The notes under the pieces: model-generated
The model's input: only the letters and a program-made list of their open reading frames with translations
What the model was told of the DNA's origin: nothing
Database searches by the model: none
Program-made: the position numbers and the translations under genes
Assembly (NCBI RefSeq): GCF_028372415.1
Contig: NC_092874.1
Coordinates: 335,500,651-335,564,650 of the forward strand
Origin: Notamacropus eugenii
Taxonomy: Eukaryota; Chordata; Mammalia; Diprotodontia; Macropodidae
DNA: 64,000 nt
Reading direction: 5' to 3'
Shown here: positions 59,955 through 64,000 of the stretch, in pieces
Position numbering within the stretch: position 1 is the first letter of the stretch
How the letters are laid out: each line of letters opens with the position of its first letter

Positions 59955-60383
59955 CCCAGGCAGAGGGCGCCCTCCTCTAGTCCGCCGCGCCTACGGTTTG
60001 GGATGCCCGAGGCTAATCCTCAGAGGTGCTTTCCCTCCGCCAGGCGCGCGCCAAAGACACCTCCAGCAGCGACGTTCCCTAAGTCACGTCCCGGAGGCTA
60101 TGGCGCTGGCGAGAGGGGTGCCCTCGCTGGTGCCTGCTCCCCGCCTCGGAAGTGCGCCATCGCCCGAGCTCACGCGCCCAGCCCACGGCCCACACAGAGC
60201 CATGGCCGAACCAAACGGAGAACTTTCGGGTCCCCGGGGCTCCCTCCGTAGCGGTACCGTAACAGGCAATGATTTAACTACCTACGAACCCCTGAGGGGT
60301 CCTCGACAGGGACGCAATAACTAGGGCGACCCCTTCTGATTGACTGACTTCTCCATCAATCAATTCCCGGAAACCCGGTCTGG

Positions 60384-60445
60384 GACCGCCCCCTGAGCGG
60401 CCGACAGACCAATAAAAGAAGAGCAAGCTCTAAGGGGGCGGCAAT
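60384..60445 (+). promoter_or_regulatory. GC box, CCAAT box, GC box cluster
   Basis: ACCGCCCCC at about 60385, CCAAT at 60409-60413 and GGGGGCGGC near 60434. The layout resembles a proximal promoter; possible upstream or divergent start site. Confidence 0.45.
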
Positions 60446-60703
60446 AAGACAGGGTAGGTTGTGGCGGTTCCCCAGGTTGTACGTGGAGGGGGTCGAGCAG
60501 TCTACGGGCGTCCCGACGATGTCCTGACAAGGCGCGGGAACAGCAGTGACAACGTCCAGAACCCTCCCCGCCCCGCGAAGGAGGCGAAAGGAGCCGCTCA
60601 GCCCCCGAGGAAAGTCACAGGGGCGCTGTGTTGAGGCAGGTTGCTAAGGGGTTCGTAGCCCTCAGGGGTTGGGGGAGGGGAGCAAACGACGAGCGGTTTT
60701 CCT

Positions 60704-60713
60704 TGCGCATGCG
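60704..60713 (+). promoter_or_regulatory. NRF1-type site
   Basis: TGCGCATGCG is the palindromic NRF1 core. Related sequences ACGCGCATGACC (near 60743) and GCGCCTGCGC (near 60788) follow within 90 bases, suggesting the ALKBH5 core promoter lies here. Confidence 0.65.
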
Positions 60714-60861
60714 TTGATGTTACCGCTGCCCGGGACCCTCTGGACGCGCATGACCGAAGCCGGAGGACCCGCTGTTGCCGGTGGAGTGGCGCCTGCGCGG
60801 TGAGGAGCCCGCTTAGGACCGGACTAGCCCCGGGTCTCTAGTATGCTGGGCTGGCGCCCTG

Positions 60862-60869
60862 TGACGTAG
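60862..60869 (+). promoter_or_regulatory. CRE-like site
   Basis: TGACGTAG, one base from the CREB/ATF consensus, downstream of the NRF1-like cluster. Confidence 0.4.
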
Positions 60870-61026
60870 CGAGGAGTCCTTTAAAGTGCTCCTGAAAACC
60901 CTGCTCCGCGGAGCGGAACCGGATCGCGCTTGAGTGGAGGCTGCTTTCTTCGCTTTCGGTTCCCGGAGGGCTGCCGCCGGTGGGGCTGTGGGATGAGGTG
61001 GCAGAGGCAATCCGGAGGTCCCGGTG

Positions 61027-61095
61027 ATGCGTCGCCCCCTGCGGCTGGAGACCTCTGAAGAGATCCCGGGAGGAGGCCCCGCCGCTCCTGCATGA
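61027..61095 (+). other. upstream ORF (22 codons) in the ALKBH5 leader
   Basis: ATG at 61027, stop TGA at 61093-61095, encoding MRRPLRLETSEEIPGGGPAA then PA. Its stop overlaps the next upstream ATG in an ATGA arrangement (61092-61095). It is in the transcript only if the start site lies upstream, as the promoter motifs suggest. Confidence 0.5.
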
Positions 61096-61118
61096 CACAG
61101 GCAGGCTGCTGCGGCTGA
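61092..61118 (+). other. upstream ORF (8 codons)
   Basis: ATG 61092 to TGA 61116-61118, MTQAGCCG, overlapping the preceding uORF stop. Confidence 0.45.
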
Positions 61119-61432
61119 GGCCTTTCCAGAGCCCTCGGAGAGCCGGGATTGCGACCTGCCCTTCTGCCGAGGAAGGCAAGGGGGGGGAGGAGCGCCCGCA
61201 GGCTCGGCTTGGCTTCTGGCTTCGACCCGCGGGTCTGGTCCGTCCCCTTGTCCGCGAGGAGAGCTTTCTGGAGGAAGGGGGTCAGAGGGATCGCTTGCCC
61301 GGCTTTAATCCACTGTTCTGACCTTTCCCCCGAAGGTTCACGGACTTGGCTGCGCCGGAGGCTGGAGCCCGAGCGAAGACCCCCGCCCTGGCCCCTCGCC
61401 CCCCTGGAGGCGGCGGAGCTCAGCCCCCGCTG

Positions 61433-61456
61433 ATGCTCTGACCTATGGAGCGCTGA
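61433..61456 (+). other. two minimal upstream ORFs
   Basis: ATG CTC TGA at 61433-61441 and ATG GAG CGC TGA at 61445-61456, of two and three codons. Confidence 0.45.
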
Positions 61457-61556
61457 GGCCCGCCGTCCCTCGCCCCCGCCCCGCTAGCCGGCTCCCGTCT
61501 CCTGCACCCCAATCTGCGCGTTTCCGAGGGACGTTCGCCTCCAGCTGGTGCGGGCC

Positions 61557-61619
61557 ATGACTGGCAGCAGCCCTGCCCACTCTCCGCTTCCCCGAGCCGG
61601 GCGTCTGGGAGATCAATAG
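61557..61619 (+). other. upstream ORF (20 codons)
   Basis: ATG 61557, TAG 61617-61619, MTGSSPAHSPLPRAGRLGDQ, ending 30 bases before the ALKBH5 ATG. Confidence 0.5.

Positions 61620-64000
<2,381 letters not shown>

Noticed and set aside
59866-60324. 152-codon frame at the edge of the CpG island
   Set aside because: Starts in AT-rich non-island sequence, has no recognisable domain, and long frames are common by chance in GC-rich islands.

Overview
The window is mammalian, and almost certainly marsupial, nuclear DNA. Split vertebrate genes with GT-AG introns sit among CORE-SINEs of the Mar-1/Opo-1 type, SINEs with RTE tails, marsupial-type L1 3' ends, and old L2, CR1/L3 and hAT copies. No bacterial, CRISPR or viral gene system is present. 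The species cannot be fixed from the sequence alone.

Positions 1-47071 (+) hold the 3' part of MYO15A (unconventional myosin XV). I could place 29 consecutive exons, the first cut by the window edge. Every exon phase joins, giving 3273 coding bases (1090 codons plus TGA). They encode a proline-rich linker, the first FERM-like unit, an SH3 domain, the second MyTH4 domain, the second FERM domain and a C-terminal class I PDZ ligand ending ITLL. Introns carry most of the sequence and almost all of the repeats. A CR1/L3 LINE fragment starts about 95 bases after the stop codon.

Positions 47072-59950 are the intergenic stretch, with L3, L2, MIR, RTE-SINE and L1 remnants, microsatellites and no convincing gene. 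Positions 59955-62460 form a CpG island with NRF1-like, CCAAT, GC-box and CRE-like sites. It holds the promoter, the 5' leader (with at least five short upstream ORFs) and the first coding exon of ALKBH5 (ATG 61650, donor 62387), the nuclear m6A RNA demethylase. The rest is ALKBH5 intron 1. The order MYO15A-ALKBH5 on the same strand matches human 17p11.2.

The most interesting non-standard items are: a 7SL RNA-derived retrocopy at 11832-12046; an 87-base, phase-symmetric candidate cassette exon at 12742-12828, inside the SH3-coding part of MYO15A, whose use would create a stop at the next junction; a roughly 330-400 bp foldback structure around a hAT-type MITE at 34395-34790; a second inverted repeat at 22291-23133; two intron-specific direct duplications (5015/6440 and 40035/41531); several retrotransposon insertions with exact target-site duplications; and a uORF cluster in front of ALKBH5. 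Repeat family names are from memory of consensus sequences and should be confirmed with RepeatMasker.
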